DNA from: SHAN690 sp038131955
Lineage (GTDB): Bacteria; Bacteroidota; Bacteroidia; Flavobacteriales_G; Salibacteraceae
NCBI GenBank assembly: GCA_038131955.1
Contig: JAYPQK010000011.1
Span: forward strand, 124,001-188,000
Direction of reading: 5' to 3'
Length of the DNA: 64,000 bases
Shown here: in pieces, positions 17,106-26,205 of the stretch
Layout of the letters: each line of letters begins with the position of its first letter
Position numbering within the stretch: position 1 is the stretch's first letter
Translations under genes and position numbers: made by a program
Notes under the pieces: generated by a model
Databases searched by the model: none
The model's input: the letters and a program-made list of their open reading frames with translations, nothing else
Told to the model about the DNA's origin: nothing

Positions 17106-18104
17106 TCAGCTTTTCCAGATGGGTGGGATTTGATCATCGATCTCGATGGGGCCAAATGTCGAACTCTTTCTAAAACCGACCTCCTTTGCCCAGCGAGCCA
17201 TTTTCTCAAGTCCGCGTTGAAGGGGTACATACTTCTCGAGTTGAAAGATCGTCTTCGCCTTGGAGTGATCAGCAAAGGCATGGACCACTTCATGTCGGGC
17301 AGATTCGTATTGAATTTGACCCTCCATTTCCATCGCCTCCATCACGGCGTTGGCGAGCGTGTTCACCGAATGGTGGTGATCTGATCCAATATTGAATACT
17401 TCGTTGTAGGCAGCCTCTATCTCTACCGAACCTGCAATCACTGGCGCCACATCATCGATGTAGGAAAACGCTCTGGTCTGCTCACCATCACCAAAAATGG
17501 TCAGGTCCTCCCCGCGCATCAATTGATTCATGAAAATCCCGACCACATTTCGATATCGATCGCCGATGTTTTGATTTTCGCCATACACATTATGCGGGCG
17601 AAAAACGATGTAATTCAGACCAAACAGGCCGTGTGCACTCTTCAGGTCCAATTCAACCGCGTACTTCGCAATGCCGTAGGGATCGATCGGTTGCGGTGTG
17701 AACTGTTCTGACAAGGGCGATGGCTGATCTCCATACACCGCGATCGATGAGGTGAACACGAAGCATTTCACTTTGTGCTTGACCGCCGCGTTGATCAGAT
17801 TGACACTTCCGATCAGGTTATTGGTGTAGTTGAACCTTCGGATGAAATGACTCAACCCCTCTGCCGCATAGGCGGCTAGATGGTACACATAGTCGAAATG
17901 GTGTACTTCGAAGACGGCATCCACTAGCTTGTGATCGTCGATACTTCCTTCGATAAATACCACTCGTTCATCAAGGTTAGTTCGGTCACCTCCACTGAGA
18001 TCGTCGAGCACGACCACCTCACACCCCTTATCCAAAAGGGAGCGAACTACGTGCGACCCTATGAATCCTGCACCTCCAGTAACGATTGCCTTTTTGCCTT
18101 GCAT
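17106..18104 (-). CDS. NAD-dependent epimerase/dehydratase (nucleotide-sugar SDR)
   Basis: Extended short-chain dehydrogenase of 332 residues acting on nucleotide sugars. The NAD-binding motif TGGAGFIGSHV is at residues 9-19, the catalytic Tyr143 and Lys147 are in DPYGIAKYAVE, with Ser119-Ser120 in FTSSIAVYG. The closest look is to UDP-glucose 4-epimerase or similar enzymes, but the exact sugar cannot be read. It is the first gene of a two-gene unit with the GT4 glycosyltransferase, so it may supply that enzyme's donor. Confidence 0.92.
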   Translation of the reverse strand: MQGKKAIVTGGAGFIGSHVVRSLLDKGCEVVVLDDLSGGDRTNLDERVVFIEGSIDDHKLVDAVFEVHHFDYVYHLAAYAAEGLSHFIRRFNYTNNLIGSVNLINAAVKHKVKCFVFTSSIAVYGDQPSPLSEQFTPQPIDPYGIAKYAVELDLKSAHGLFGLNYIVFRPHNVYGENQNIGDRYRNVVGIFMNQLMRGEDLTIFGDGEQTRAFSYIDDVAPVIAGSVEIEAAYNEVFNIGSDHHHSVNTLANAVMEAMEMEGQIQYESARHEVVHAFADHSKAKTIFQLEKYVPLQRGLEKMARWAKEVGFRKSSTFGPIEIDDQIPPIWKS

Positions 18105-18150
18105 CCGGAACTAAAATAACACAATCTCCGCCCCCGCTTGAAGCAAGACA

Positions 18151-18786
18151 TCAATAGATGAAAGGATCGCGGCGCATCCATCCCGTCACGCTCACCCTGG
18201 GTTTGTTGGCGGTTAGCACTTCATGCAACACCGTATCACTTCTGAAGATCACGGTCCGTCCGTGCAGCGGAGCCACGTCGATGTAGCCTCCATCCTCATC
18301 GTGAATACGCAATTCACCCCCGTCTCCTTCTTGCCAGTCGGGATTAAGGTAGGTAATGATCGAAAAGATCCGATCTGCCTGTTCGCGAAACTGATCCACA
18401 TGTGGAGCATAGAAAGCTCCTTCCGAGTAGACGGCGAAATGTAGTTCAGTGCGTTCAAGGTGAACACGAAAGAACTGCGAAAGAAATTGGCGGAGCACAT
18501 CCACGTAGAACCAATACTCTGATTGAACTTCAGTTGCCTCTTCCCTCTGCCACCATGCTACTCGATCCGATCGAACCTCTTGTATCCTCTTTTTTTCAAC
18601 CCCTTTCCCGACGGCTGCTCGATGGAATGCTCCAGCCTCGTAGTCCTGCAAAGCTCCTTCGCGAAGCGCATCCAAAAGATGCTTCGATGATGCCTCATCC
18701 AATACCGCCCAAGAACGACCTGCCAACTCATCACCGAGCTGATCGAGGTCCAAGTTGAACTCGTTCACTTTGCAAAATGAATCCAA
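18151..18786 (-). CDS. 2-oxoglutarate/Fe(II)-dependent oxygenase (SM-20/prolyl hydroxylase-like)
   Basis: Protein of about 211 residues with the double-stranded beta-helix iron site: His129 and Asp131 in YAPHVDQF, His188 in TVLHEVL and the 2-oxoglutarate Arg197 in KPRVSVTGW. The layout FSIITYLNPDWQEGDGGELRI is typical of the 2OG-FeII_3 domain seen in prolyl-hydroxylase-like bacterial proteins. No ATG is available: the reading frame begins with TTG at 18786 or a GTG at 18768, so the N-terminus is uncertain by six residues. Divergent to the GT2 gene at 18830. Confidence 0.87.
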   Translation of the reverse strand: MDSFCKVNEFNLDLDQLGDELAGRSWAVLDEASSKHLLDALREGALQDYEAGAFHRAAVGKGVEKKRIQEVRSDRVAWWQREEATEVQSEYWFYVDVLRQFLSQFFRVHLERTELHFAVYSEGAFYAPHVDQFREQADRIFSIITYLNPDWQEGDGGELRIHDEDGGYIDVAPLHGRTVIFRSDTVLHEVLTANKPRVSVTGWMRRDPFIY

Positions 18787-18829
18787 AGTTCTTTTGGTTG
18801 TACCTCTCGACCTGTGTTAATTTGATCTC

Positions 18830-19783
18830 ATGTCCCCATCTGATCGCATTAGCATCCTCATTCCCTTCAAGAATGCCGCTCCCTGGATCAAGGATTGTTT
18901 GAGGTCGATAGAGAAGCAGTCCTGGATAAACTGGGAATGCCTTTGTGTCGATGATCATTCGGATGACGAATCAAAAGCCATCGTTGAACAGATCGCTTCA
19001 ACAGACCCTAGAATCCACCTGAACAGCAACGAGGGTGCTGGGATCGTAGATGCATTGAATACCGGACTGGATCGAGCCTCGGGCGATTGGATCACACGGA
19101 TGGACGCAGATGACCTGATGACTTCGAATAAATTGGAGTTACTGTGGGAGGCTCTTGACCAAAAAAAGGGACGTGTGGCAACCGGTAAGGTCAGGTACTT
19201 CTCGGTCGAGCCTGTATCCGAAGGATATCGCAAATACGAAGCTTGGCTCAAAGACAGGATCGATCATAAGGATCATTGGAAGTGGATCTATCGAGAGTGC
19301 GTGATCGCCAGTGCCAATTGGCTGACCCACAGAGACCATGTCTTTTTCGAACCCGGAGTCTACCCGGAAGACTATCACCATGTCTTCGGATGGTATGAAA
19401 GCAAGCTGGAGGTCAAGAGCGTGGACGCCGTGACGCATTTATGGCGTGAGCATCCACACAGGAGATCCAGGCGGTCAGATGATTATCAGCAAGAAGCCTT
19501 CTTCCAGCTGAAAATGAGCGCCTTTCTTCGACTGGATCGAAAGGAAGAGTCACCGCTCGTCATCTTAGGATCGAATGTGAAGACTCAGTTGATGATACCC
19601 TTTCTTAAGGAACGGGGCGTGCCATGTGTTCAACTGACGCAAAATGATGCGCATCGATTGAAGTCAATGGAGTATCCGCAGATCCTAGTTGGTGTTTACC
19701 CCTCGATACAAGAACAAAAAAAGATCGTTGAATACCTTGGAGGACTTGACTTGAAGATGGGTCGTGATTGGTGGTGGATGTAA
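18830..19783 (+). CDS. Family 2 glycosyltransferase
   Basis: GT-A fold transferase of 317 residues. The nucleotide-sugar site is seen in RISILIPFKNAAPWI, VDDHSDDESK (Asp41-Asp42) and the metal-binding RMDADD (Asp92, Asp94). The C-terminal 120 residues (for example HVFFEPGVYPEDYHHVFGWY and LVILGSNVKTQLMIPFLKE) are less familiar and may be acceptor-specific. It lies near the epimerase and GT4 genes but is on the other strand. Likely role: transfer of a sugar to a surface lipid or glycan. Confidence 0.88.
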   Translation: MSPSDRISILIPFKNAAPWIKDCLRSIEKQSWINWECLCVDDHSDDESKAIVEQIASTDPRIHLNSNEGAGIVDALNTGLDRASGDWITRMDADDLMTSNKLELLWEALDQKKGRVATGKVRYFSVEPVSEGYRKYEAWLKDRIDHKDHWKWIYRECVIASANWLTHRDHVFFEPGVYPEDYHHVFGWYESKLEVKSVDAVTHLWREHPHRRSRRSDDYQQEAFFQLKMSAFLRLDRKEESPLVILGSNVKTQLMIPFLKERGVPCVQLTQNDAHRLKSMEYPQILVGVYPSIQEQKKIVEYLGGLDLKMGRDWWWM

Positions 19784-19839
19784 TGAAATCGGGGCCGTAT
19801 GCAAATAGAATGAGAATTTCTTTTTCTTTGTACACGACC

Positions 19840-20115
19840 ATGACACGATTACTCTTTTGCTCCTTTTTGATCATCAACATTCTCCATCTTTCTGTGGATG
19901 TATGGGACTTAGGTTCGATTCTAACAGAAATGAACGAGGAAATTGAGGAGGTGATAGAAGATTCTGTGGTTGAAGATGTGATCGTTGAGCTTTCGCAAGG
20001 CGAGATGAGTACCCCTCTATCAAGCATTGCGGATATCTCATGTCAGCGGCACACTCCTTACGCGATGCATGGAGCTGCTTTTGAGATCGACTCGCCTCCT
20101 CCTGAATGGGTGTAA
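19840..20115 (+). CDS. Small exported or membrane-anchored protein, unknown
   Basis: Predicted 91-residue protein, MTRLLFCSFLIINILHLSVDV, with a hydrophobic N-terminal segment followed by an acidic stretch (EMNEEIEEVIEDSVVED) and the C-terminal end EIDSPPPEWV. Starts further upstream are open, but overlap the glycosyltransferase and lack a signal-like segment. No family recognised. It precedes the SulP transporter gene on the same strand by 72 bases; a functional link is only a guess. Confidence 0.5.
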   Translation: MTRLLFCSFLIINILHLSVDVWDLGSILTEMNEEIEEVIEDSVVEDVIVELSQGEMSTPLSSIADISCQRHTPYAMHGAAFEIDSPPPEWV

Positions 20116-20187
20116 ATTGATCTTCGAATTCTGCCCGCTCACGGGCATCCACCCGATTGCTAATTTTTTCGATACATCTTTCCCACC

Positions 20188-21831
20188 ATGTTCAAACACC
20201 TTGGTAAAGACCTACCTGCAAGCCTAGTCGTTTTTCTCGTTGCCGTTCCACTCTGTTTAGGCATTGCTCTCGCTTCGGGCGCTCCCCTTTTCTCTGGCAT
20301 CATAGCTGGTATCGTGGGAGGTATCGTCGTTGGAATGATCAGTGGCTCATCTCTTGGGGTCAGTGGACCTGCTGCTGGTCTCGCCGTGATTGTTGCCGAT
20401 GCCATCCAGCGATTAGGAACAGGCGCTGACGGTATTTTCAGCATGGACGTGGGATTTCCTCTCTTCCTCACTGCTGTCGTTATCGGTGGATTCGTTCAGG
20501 TCATCCTGGCCTTTGCGCGTGCTGGAATCATCGGTTACTTCTTTCCTAATTCCGTGATCAAGGGAATGCTATCTGCGATCGGAATCATTATCATTCTCAA
20601 ACAGATACCACATGCCCTTGGGCATGATGTGATTGCGGAAGGCATCGACAGTTTTTGGCAGAGTGATGGGGAGAATACCTTCACCGAAGTTTGGGTATCC
20701 ATCTATGACATCAACCCTGCAGCCGTGATCGTCACATTGCTCTCCATGGCCATATTGATCCTCTGGGAGCAATCATTCATGAAGCGACAGAAGGTCTTTC
20801 AGGTCATCCAAGGCCCTCTGATTGTCGTGGTCTTGGGTATTTTCGCGAGCGCGTTTTTTGAGCGTTTAGATACGCTCGGATTCGAAAGCGACGAAATGGT
20901 TGGGATCCCATTGATCTACGAAGCCGGCGGGCTACTGGGTCTTTTGACTTTTCCTGACTGGTCTGGACTTATGCTCTCGGAGGTATGGATCACCGGAATC
21001 ACGATCGCCATCGTGGCCAGTTTAGAAACACTGCTTTGTGTGGAGGCTACGGATAAACTAGATCCTGACAAGAATGTCACCCCAACCAACCGAGAATTGA
21101 TCGCCCAAGGCTCTGGAAATATCTTGTCGGGATTGATCGGCGGACTTCCGATCACCCAAGTTATCGTTCGTAGTTCTGCCAACATCCAATCGGGAGGTAA
21201 AACCAAGCTGGCCACCGTCTTCCATGGCATCCTCCTTCTGCTCTCGGTCTTGGCTATTCCGAATGTGATGAACATGATCCCACTTTCGAGCTTGGCAGCC
21301 ATTCTATTCCTTGTGGGATATAAACTCGCTAAACCGACCATATTCAAGGAAATGTACCGACAAGAGCGAGCACAATTCTTTGCTTTCATGGTCACAGTAC
21401 TGAGCATAGTGTTCACTAACTTACTCCTGGGTATCTGCATCGGCCTAGCGGTCGGCATCTTCCTGATCTTGTACAAGAATTACAGCGTTCCATTCTCATT
21501 TACTGAGCGTGTGGATGAAGGAAAACCCTGTGAGATCAAGCTTTCAGAGAACGTCACTTTTCTTAACAAAGCAAGTATCATGCAGGCCTTGAAGGTGATC
21601 CCTGACAACTCAGAGGTGATCATTGACGCGACGGCCTCCCACTATATTCATCCGGACATCATTGAGATCATTCAAGACTTCATTGCTCATGCTGAGTATC
21701 ATGGGATCCAAGCGACGATTCAAGGAAATTTCGACGAGGTCAACATCAACCACTTGGAATACTTCAAGAGTCGAGTCTCCGCAGACGGCAACGAAAAGAC
21801 GCCTTACTTCAAGTCGATCTTCAAGAACTAA
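20188..21831 (+). CDS. SulP family anion transporter (probable bicarbonate or sulfate permease)
   Basis: Polytopic membrane protein of 547 residues with the SulP fold: DLPASLVVFLVAVPLCLGIALASGAPL at the N-terminus, GSSLGVSGPAAGLAVIVAD for the anion site, and ETLLCVEATDKLDPDKNVTP and SGLIGGLPITQVIVRSSA in the second half. A short STAS-like domain covers about 440-520. The facing carbonic anhydrase gene suggests bicarbonate as the ion; SulP homologues fused to or next to carbonic anhydrase are known in many bacteria. Sulfate transport remains an alternative. Confidence 0.93.
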   Translation: MFKHLGKDLPASLVVFLVAVPLCLGIALASGAPLFSGIIAGIVGGIVVGMISGSSLGVSGPAAGLAVIVADAIQRLGTGADGIFSMDVGFPLFLTAVVIGGFVQVILAFARAGIIGYFFPNSVIKGMLSAIGIIIILKQIPHALGHDVIAEGIDSFWQSDGENTFTEVWVSIYDINPAAVIVTLLSMAILILWEQSFMKRQKVFQVIQGPLIVVVLGIFASAFFERLDTLGFESDEMVGIPLIYEAGGLLGLLTFPDWSGLMLSEVWITGITIAIVASLETLLCVEATDKLDPDKNVTPTNRELIAQGSGNILSGLIGGLPITQVIVRSSANIQSGGKTKLATVFHGILLLLSVLAIPNVMNMIPLSSLAAILFLVGYKLAKPTIFKEMYRQERAQFFAFMVTVLSIVFTNLLLGICIGLAVGIFLILYKNYSVPFSFTERVDEGKPCEIKLSENVTFLNKASIMQALKVIPDNSEVIIDATASHYIHPDIIEIIQDFIAHAEYHGIQATIQGNFDEVNINHLEYFKSRVSADGNEKTPYFKSIFKN

Positions 21832-21854
21832 AAAAGGCCGCAATTGCAGCCTTT
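21832..21854 (-). terminator. Terminator between convergent SulP and carbonic anhydrase genes
   Basis: AAAGGC (21833-21838) pairs with GCCTTT (21849-21854) around an inner GCAATTGC palindrome. The T run follows on the minus strand, so it mainly ends the carbonic anhydrase transcript; it can also act weakly on the plus strand. Confidence 0.7.
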
Positions 21855-21875
21855 CCATTTCATAGTAAGATCAGG

Positions 21876-22502
21876 TCAATCCAAGTGATAGATCTCTTGG
21901 ATCCTGCCTAGGATGGATTCAAAGTCGATCTTGAGATCGATGAGTCTTCCCGTCGAAACGTCGAACACCCATCCGTGCACCGTCAGTCCACGATCTCGAT
22001 ATGCACGCTGCACCACGGAAGTTTTGAGGACATTGACACACTGCTCTTGGACGTTGAGCTCGACCAATCGGTTATAACGTTCTCCCTCGTCCTGGATATC
22101 ATTGAGCTCTTTGTTATGCAAACGGTAGACATCGCGGATGTTCCTCAGCCAAGGGTTCAATATCCCAAGGTCAGCTGATTGCATGGCCGCTTTAACACCG
22201 CCGCAGTTGTAGTGACCACACACTACCACATGCTTTACTTTGAGGTGGGCTACTGCATACTCGATCACCGACATTGCGCTGAGGTCTGTGTTCGGAACCA
22301 TGTTAGCAATGTTTCGGTGTACGAAGATGTCTCCCGGGCCCACGCCCATAAGTTCTTCTGCCGCCACGCGGCTATCGCTACAACCGATGTACAATATTTC
22401 AGGTGACTGCCCCTTACCTAGATCTTCGAAGTAGTTGCCATCGATACCCAGTTTATCCTTGACCCATTGCTCATTGTTGCTAAAAATGCGTTCGATATTC
22501 AT
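21876..22502 (-). CDS. can: Beta-class carbonic anhydrase
   Basis: Zinc enzyme of 208 residues that interconverts carbon dioxide and bicarbonate. The zinc and catalytic residues are all present: Cys41, Asp43 and Arg45 in GCSDSRV, His97 and Cys100 in CGHYNCGG. The start at 22502 (MNIERIFSNNEQWVKDKLG) is the classical N-terminus; the longer upstream frame has no support. It is convergent with the SulP transporter. Together they probably control cytoplasmic bicarbonate supply. Confidence 0.95.
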   Translation of the reverse strand: MNIERIFSNNEQWVKDKLGIDGNYFEDLGKGQSPEILYIGCSDSRVAAEELMGVGPGDIFVHRNIANMVPNTDLSAMSVIEYAVAHLKVKHVVVCGHYNCGGVKAAMQSADLGILNPWLRNIRDVYRLHNKELNDIQDEGERYNRLVELNVQEQCVNVLKTSVVQRAYRDRGLTVHGWVFDVSTGRLIDLKIDFESILGRIQEIYHLD

Positions 22503-22570
22503 AGTAGTTCGTTCGGAATGATGCGACCAAAGATGCGGCGGACAATCATATAAAGCAAACCCGAGGGTCA

Positions 22571-22614
22571 AAAAACATCAAGCGCCCCAACCGTTGGACG
22601 GAGGAGCGCTTGAT
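22571..22614 (-). terminator. Rho-independent terminator of isocitrate dehydrogenase
   Basis: ATCAAGCGC (22577-22585) pairs with GCGCTTGAT (22606-22614); on the minus strand the stem is followed by GTTTTTTG. It lies 50 bases after the icd stop and isolates the carbonic anhydrase gene. Confidence 0.8.
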
Positions 22615-22665
22615 ATCGATACATCCCGAACTAAACTATAACGCATTCATTCTGTGCGCATATTC

Positions 22666-24108
22666 TTATTGGCCTTGCCCGAGGGAGTAAGCGGGCTTGC
22701 CATCGAATTCATATAGATTCTCAGTCTTGATGACATCCATTCCCAACTGATCTGCGTGGGTCAGGACATCGATGAGTTCCATTTTCTCGACCACGTGTCC
22801 ATTCTCTGTGCTGAATCGACATCTCCAGTGGTCCGTGCAGAAGGTTTCCTTGAAGCCATTAGGCCACACCTTGATACCGCGGTTGGTGATCATGGTGAGC
22901 TTGAGGTGCTTCGTAGTGATCGAAGAAAGTACATCACCCAACTCATTAGGATCTGTTCCATTCCAGTCGATGAAGGCATCCATTCCCTTCAAGGTCTTGT
23001 CAGCGATGTGACGGCGCTTGTAAGGAGTCAATCGGATTCCTTCCGTTTGCTTGTAAGTCACAGCTGCCAATTTCTCAGGCTTCTGACCGAGGCGAGCGAT
23101 CACTGCATCGGCGAACTCTTGTGTCCCTACCTTCTCAGAACTCAACTCCGGCTTGTAGATATCACCCGTGTGAATACCATCTTCGAGGGTCTTCAGCCAC
23201 GCATTCTCGATCTTCTCCGCTACATCGTTCTGTCCTAGGTGGTTCATCATCATCACACCTGCCTGGATCAGTCCAGATGGGTTAGCGATGTTCTTGCCTG
23301 CAATGTCAGGAGCTGATCCGTGGATCGCTTCGAACATAGCACACTCTTCTCCGATGTTGCTTGAACCTCCAAGTCCAACCGACCCTGCGATCTGAGCTGC
23401 GATGTCTGAGATCACATCGCCGTAAAGGTTCAGTGTAACGATCACATCAAAATCCTCAGGAGTATCAGCCAAACGGGCCGATCCGATATCGATGATGTAG
23501 TGATCATTTGCGATATCCGGGTACTCAGGAGCAATCTCGTTGAAGACCTGGCGGAACATACCGTCCGTTTGCTTCATGATATTGTCCTTGGTGAAGCAAG
23601 TCACTCGCTTGCGGCCGTTTTGACGAGCATATTCGAAAGCGTAGCGAACGATCTTCTCACATCCTGGGCGGCTGATCAACTTCAAGCACTGAACTACCTC
23701 ATCGGTCTGTTGGTGCTCGATACCTGCGTAAAGGTCTTCTTCGTTCTCACGGATGATCACCAAGTTCATATGCTCATGCTTGGTCTTCACGTATGGATGG
23801 TAGCTCTTGCAAGGTCGCACGTTGGCGAAAAGACCCAAGGTCTTGCGCATCGTTACGTTCAAGCTCTTGTAACCACCTCCCTGAGGAGTAGTGATCGGTG
23901 CCTTGAAGAATATCTTGTTGCCTCGGATCTTGTCCCAAGAGTCTGCTGCGACTCCGGAAGTGTGTCCAGCCAAATAGACCTTCTCACCGATTTCAACTTC
24001 GTCGATCTCAATGCGAGCTCCCGCTGCTTTGAGGATTCGTAGGGTAGCGTCCATGATCTCTGGACCGATGCCATCACCCTTTGCTACTGTAATTCGTTTT
24101 GTATCCAT
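22666..24108 (-). CDS. icd: NADP-dependent isocitrate dehydrogenase (long, Thermus-like type)
   Basis: TCA-cycle enzyme of 480 residues oxidising isocitrate to 2-oxoglutarate. The isopropylmalate-dehydrogenase-fold core is clear: VAKGDGIGPEIM, the substrate loop SLNVTMRKTLGLFANVRP, IIRENEEDLYAG, LNLYGDVISD and EAIHGSAPDIAGKNIANP. A C-terminal extension of about 140 residues (YKRRHIADKTLKGMDAFIDW, TEAKEFCTD-like segment around TFCTDHWRCRF) is characteristic of the long form found in Thermus and many Bacteroidota. Monocistronic, with a strong terminator. The coenzyme choice is inferred from the family. Confidence 0.94.
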   Translation of the reverse strand: MDTKRITVAKGDGIGPEIMDATLRILKAAGARIEIDEVEIGEKVYLAGHTSGVAADSWDKIRGNKIFFKAPITTPQGGGYKSLNVTMRKTLGLFANVRPCKSYHPYVKTKHEHMNLVIIRENEEDLYAGIEHQQTDEVVQCLKLISRPGCEKIVRYAFEYARQNGRKRVTCFTKDNIMKQTDGMFRQVFNEIAPEYPDIANDHYIIDIGSARLADTPEDFDVIVTLNLYGDVISDIAAQIAGSVGLGGSSNIGEECAMFEAIHGSAPDIAGKNIANPSGLIQAGVMMMNHLGQNDVAEKIENAWLKTLEDGIHTGDIYKPELSSEKVGTQEFADAVIARLGQKPEKLAAVTYKQTEGIRLTPYKRRHIADKTLKGMDAFIDWNGTDPNELGDVLSSITTKHLKLTMITNRGIKVWPNGFKETFCTDHWRCRFSTENGHVVEKMELIDVLTHADQLGMDVIKTENLYEFDGKPAYSLGQGQ

Positions 24109-24174
24109 GTCTGATTTTGGACTGCGAATCTATGGCGAGTAAATCATGTACCATCAACTATCTTATTTATACTT

Positions 24175-24195
24175 TACATAAATTTCGTTTATGTA
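24175..24195. promoter_or_regulatory. Inverted repeat between icd and a methyltransferase gene
   Basis: TACATAAA (24175-24182) and TTTATGTA (24188-24195) form a perfect 8-bp inverted repeat around TTTCG in the 160-base divergent gap. It could be an operator for either gene; no known regulator site is matched. Confidence 0.45.
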
Positions 24196-24268
24196 TATCA
24201 AACAATAAAAGAGTCGATCTAGATTCTGACTGGGTTTAGCCGGAAAAGAAATAATCTATCTTCATCCT

Positions 24269-25081
24269 ATGGCATCCACCGACTACATTCTCGGAACCCA
24301 CCAAGAAGAGCTTGAACGATTAGGGTTCCAACACCGCGTCTGGGCGGATGACGCGCATCGACTATGGAAACTGGCTCGCTTCAGAAACGGTCAGGATCTA
24401 CTAGACCTTGGCTGCGGACCTGGCTTCACCACCTTTGACATGGCCGAGATCGCGGGTCGGCACGGATCTACTACCGGTATCGACAAGAGCTCCGATTACA
24501 TCGCTTACGCTCAACACAAGGCTCAGGCAATGGGCATGGAACATGCGTCATTCACCTGTGCGGAGTTCAAGACCATGGAGTTACCGACCCTTGCTTTTGA
24601 TGGCGCTTATGCACGGTGGGTATTCTCATGGACCAATGATGTGGACATCGCGCTTGAAAAGGTTTACCGGTCGCTGCGTCCCGGTGGCGTATTTGCCCTG
24701 CAGGAATACATCCATTGGGGAACGTTTCGCATGGTTCCCGAACACCCCGATGTGAAGGTGATGATAGAAGCTTGTCGTGAAAGCTGGAGACAGATGGATA
24801 GCGAGATCGACATCGCTAATTCGTTGACGGAAAAACTAGAAAAAGTTGGATTCAAGATCACTCATATTGCTCCGCTGGAAAGAACGGCACGCCCCGGGGA
24901 TCTGACCTGGCAGTGGCCTACGAGTTTCTTGAGGATCTACGGTCGTCAGCTCATAGAACTCGGTCTATTGACGGAAGCGCAATGGGAAAGGTACAATGAG
25001 GTATTGCCTGAAATCGAGAAAAAGAAAGGTGCCTTTATCGTGACACCACTCATGGTTGAAATACTGGCCGTGAAGGTCTGA
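24269..25081 (+). CDS. SAM-dependent methyltransferase
   Basis: Class I methyltransferase of 270 residues. Motif I is LLDLGCGPGFTTFDMAEI (about residues 45-62), with GIDKSSDYIAYAQ for the ribose acidic site, FDGAYARWVFSWTNDVD and LRPGGVFALQEY downstream. The C-terminal third is helical and likely forms the acceptor lid. No neighbour gives a substrate. It has its own unit, with the MscS gene 110 bases downstream. Confidence 0.88.
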   Translation: MASTDYILGTHQEELERLGFQHRVWADDAHRLWKLARFRNGQDLLDLGCGPGFTTFDMAEIAGRHGSTTGIDKSSDYIAYAQHKAQAMGMEHASFTCAEFKTMELPTLAFDGAYARWVFSWTNDVDIALEKVYRSLRPGGVFALQEYIHWGTFRMVPEHPDVKVMIEACRESWRQMDSEIDIANSLTEKLEKVGFKITHIAPLERTARPGDLTWQWPTSFLRIYGRQLIELGLLTEAQWERYNEVLPEIEKKKGAFIVTPLMVEILAVKV

Positions 25082-25192
25082 TCCCGAGCTTCGCATTCAT
25101 TCAGTGTAATGCATGATCAGAATGATCCACTTAGCCGCTGTAAGGACACTGAATGAGACTACATTCGCTTTTCATTTATTCTGAAGAACACC

Positions 25193-25687
25193 ATGGGCAA
25201 CCTTACCATTGAAGTGATTGAAACGGCGGCCGTCGTCGTTTTAATGATTGCCGTTCGACTCCTATCCAAGAGTGCGATCAGTAGAGCGTTACGACGCTTC
25301 AAGTTCAGCTACCAACGGCGCAAAGTCATCATCAAGTTGATCAATCTCTTGGTGTTCATAGGCGGAGCTTTGGTGATCACTGCCATTTGGGGAGTAGATC
25401 AAGAGCGCTTATTCCTATTCCTAAGCTCGGCGATCACGGTAATGGGCATCGCCTTCTTTGCTCAGTGGTCCTTGCTTTCAAACATCACGGCAGCGCTGAT
25501 CCTGTTCTTCAACCACCCCATCAAATTGGGTGATGACATTAAGATCTATGACAAAGACTATCCTGTAGAAGGCACGGTCAAAGACATCGGCTACTACTTC
25601 GTTCGCATCCAAACTCCTCGCGGAGAGCACATAACCATTCCCAATTCGATCATCCTTCAGAAGATGATCTCCGTGCGAGAGCCTTGA
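25193..25687 (+). CDS. Small MscS-family mechanosensitive channel
   Basis: Membrane protein of 164 residues with two to three transmembrane helices and a minimal MscS core. TM3-like segment FLFLSSAITVMGIAFFAQWSLLSNITAALILF leads into HPIKLGDDIKI, the usual start of the beta domain, ending IGYYFVRIQTPRGEHITIPNSIIL. It lacks the large cytoplasmic alpha/beta domain of E. coli MscS, as do many small homologues. The next gene starts on its stop codon. Confidence 0.9.
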   Translation: MGNLTIEVIETAAVVVLMIAVRLLSKSAISRALRRFKFSYQRRKVIIKLINLLVFIGGALVITAIWGVDQERLFLFLSSAITVMGIAFFAQWSLLSNITAALILFFNHPIKLGDDIKIYDKDYPVEGTVKDIGYYFVRIQTPRGEHITIPNSIILQKMISVREP

Positions 25688-26121
25688 TGAAGGCTTTTAT
25701 TTCGCATTTTGGCATCATGGAATTAACCAAAGAACAAAAGCTCAGCCTCCTAAGCGAACTGATCAGGCTTGCCAACGCAGATGGAGAACACCGAGATGAA
25801 GAATACGACATGCTTCATTTGGTCGCCCAAACGCTGGAGGTGGAACCCATGGAGATGGAGGAGTTGTTCTTGCGTTCAGCTCAGTTTCACCCCCCCAAAG
25901 AGGAGGTAAAACGCATCGTTGTTTTTTACCATATGCTGCGTATCGTTTGGGCAGATGATCATCTCGATCCTGATGAAGTGCATTTACTCAGGGAATTAGG
26001 AGCCCAGCTCAGCCTACCCATTCAGGCGATGGATACGGCCATCAAGCGTTCTAAGATCTACCCACAGGGCAATATTCCTGACCAAGAATGGATCGAGATC
26101 TTTCAGGTACACCACAATTGA
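25687..26121 (+). CDS. TerB-like helical protein
   Basis: Acidic all-helical protein with the TerB/DjlA pattern: LSLLSELIRLANADGEHRDEE, and again MLRIVWADDHLDPDEVHLL, the paired Asp-rich motifs of that fold. TerB proteins were found through tellurite resistance and may bind metal at the acidic surface. The ATG at 25687 overlaps the MscS stop (TGATG); a second ATG at 25717 (MELTKEQKLSLL) fits the domain start better, so 10 residues are uncertain. The channel partner suggests an envelope stress role, but this is inference. Confidence 0.75.
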   Translation: MKAFISHFGIMELTKEQKLSLLSELIRLANADGEHRDEEYDMLHLVAQTLEVEPMEMEELFLRSAQFHPPKEEVKRIVVFYHMLRIVWADDHLDPDEVHLLRELGAQLSLPIQAMDTAIKRSKIYPQGNIPDQEWIEIFQVHHN

Positions 26122-26205
26122 ACCCAGCTTCCATTTATCATTTCAGAACGCCATTGAAGTAATCCCGACGGAGACTCCCATGTCAGCACTTACTTTCGTT
26201 GCGCT

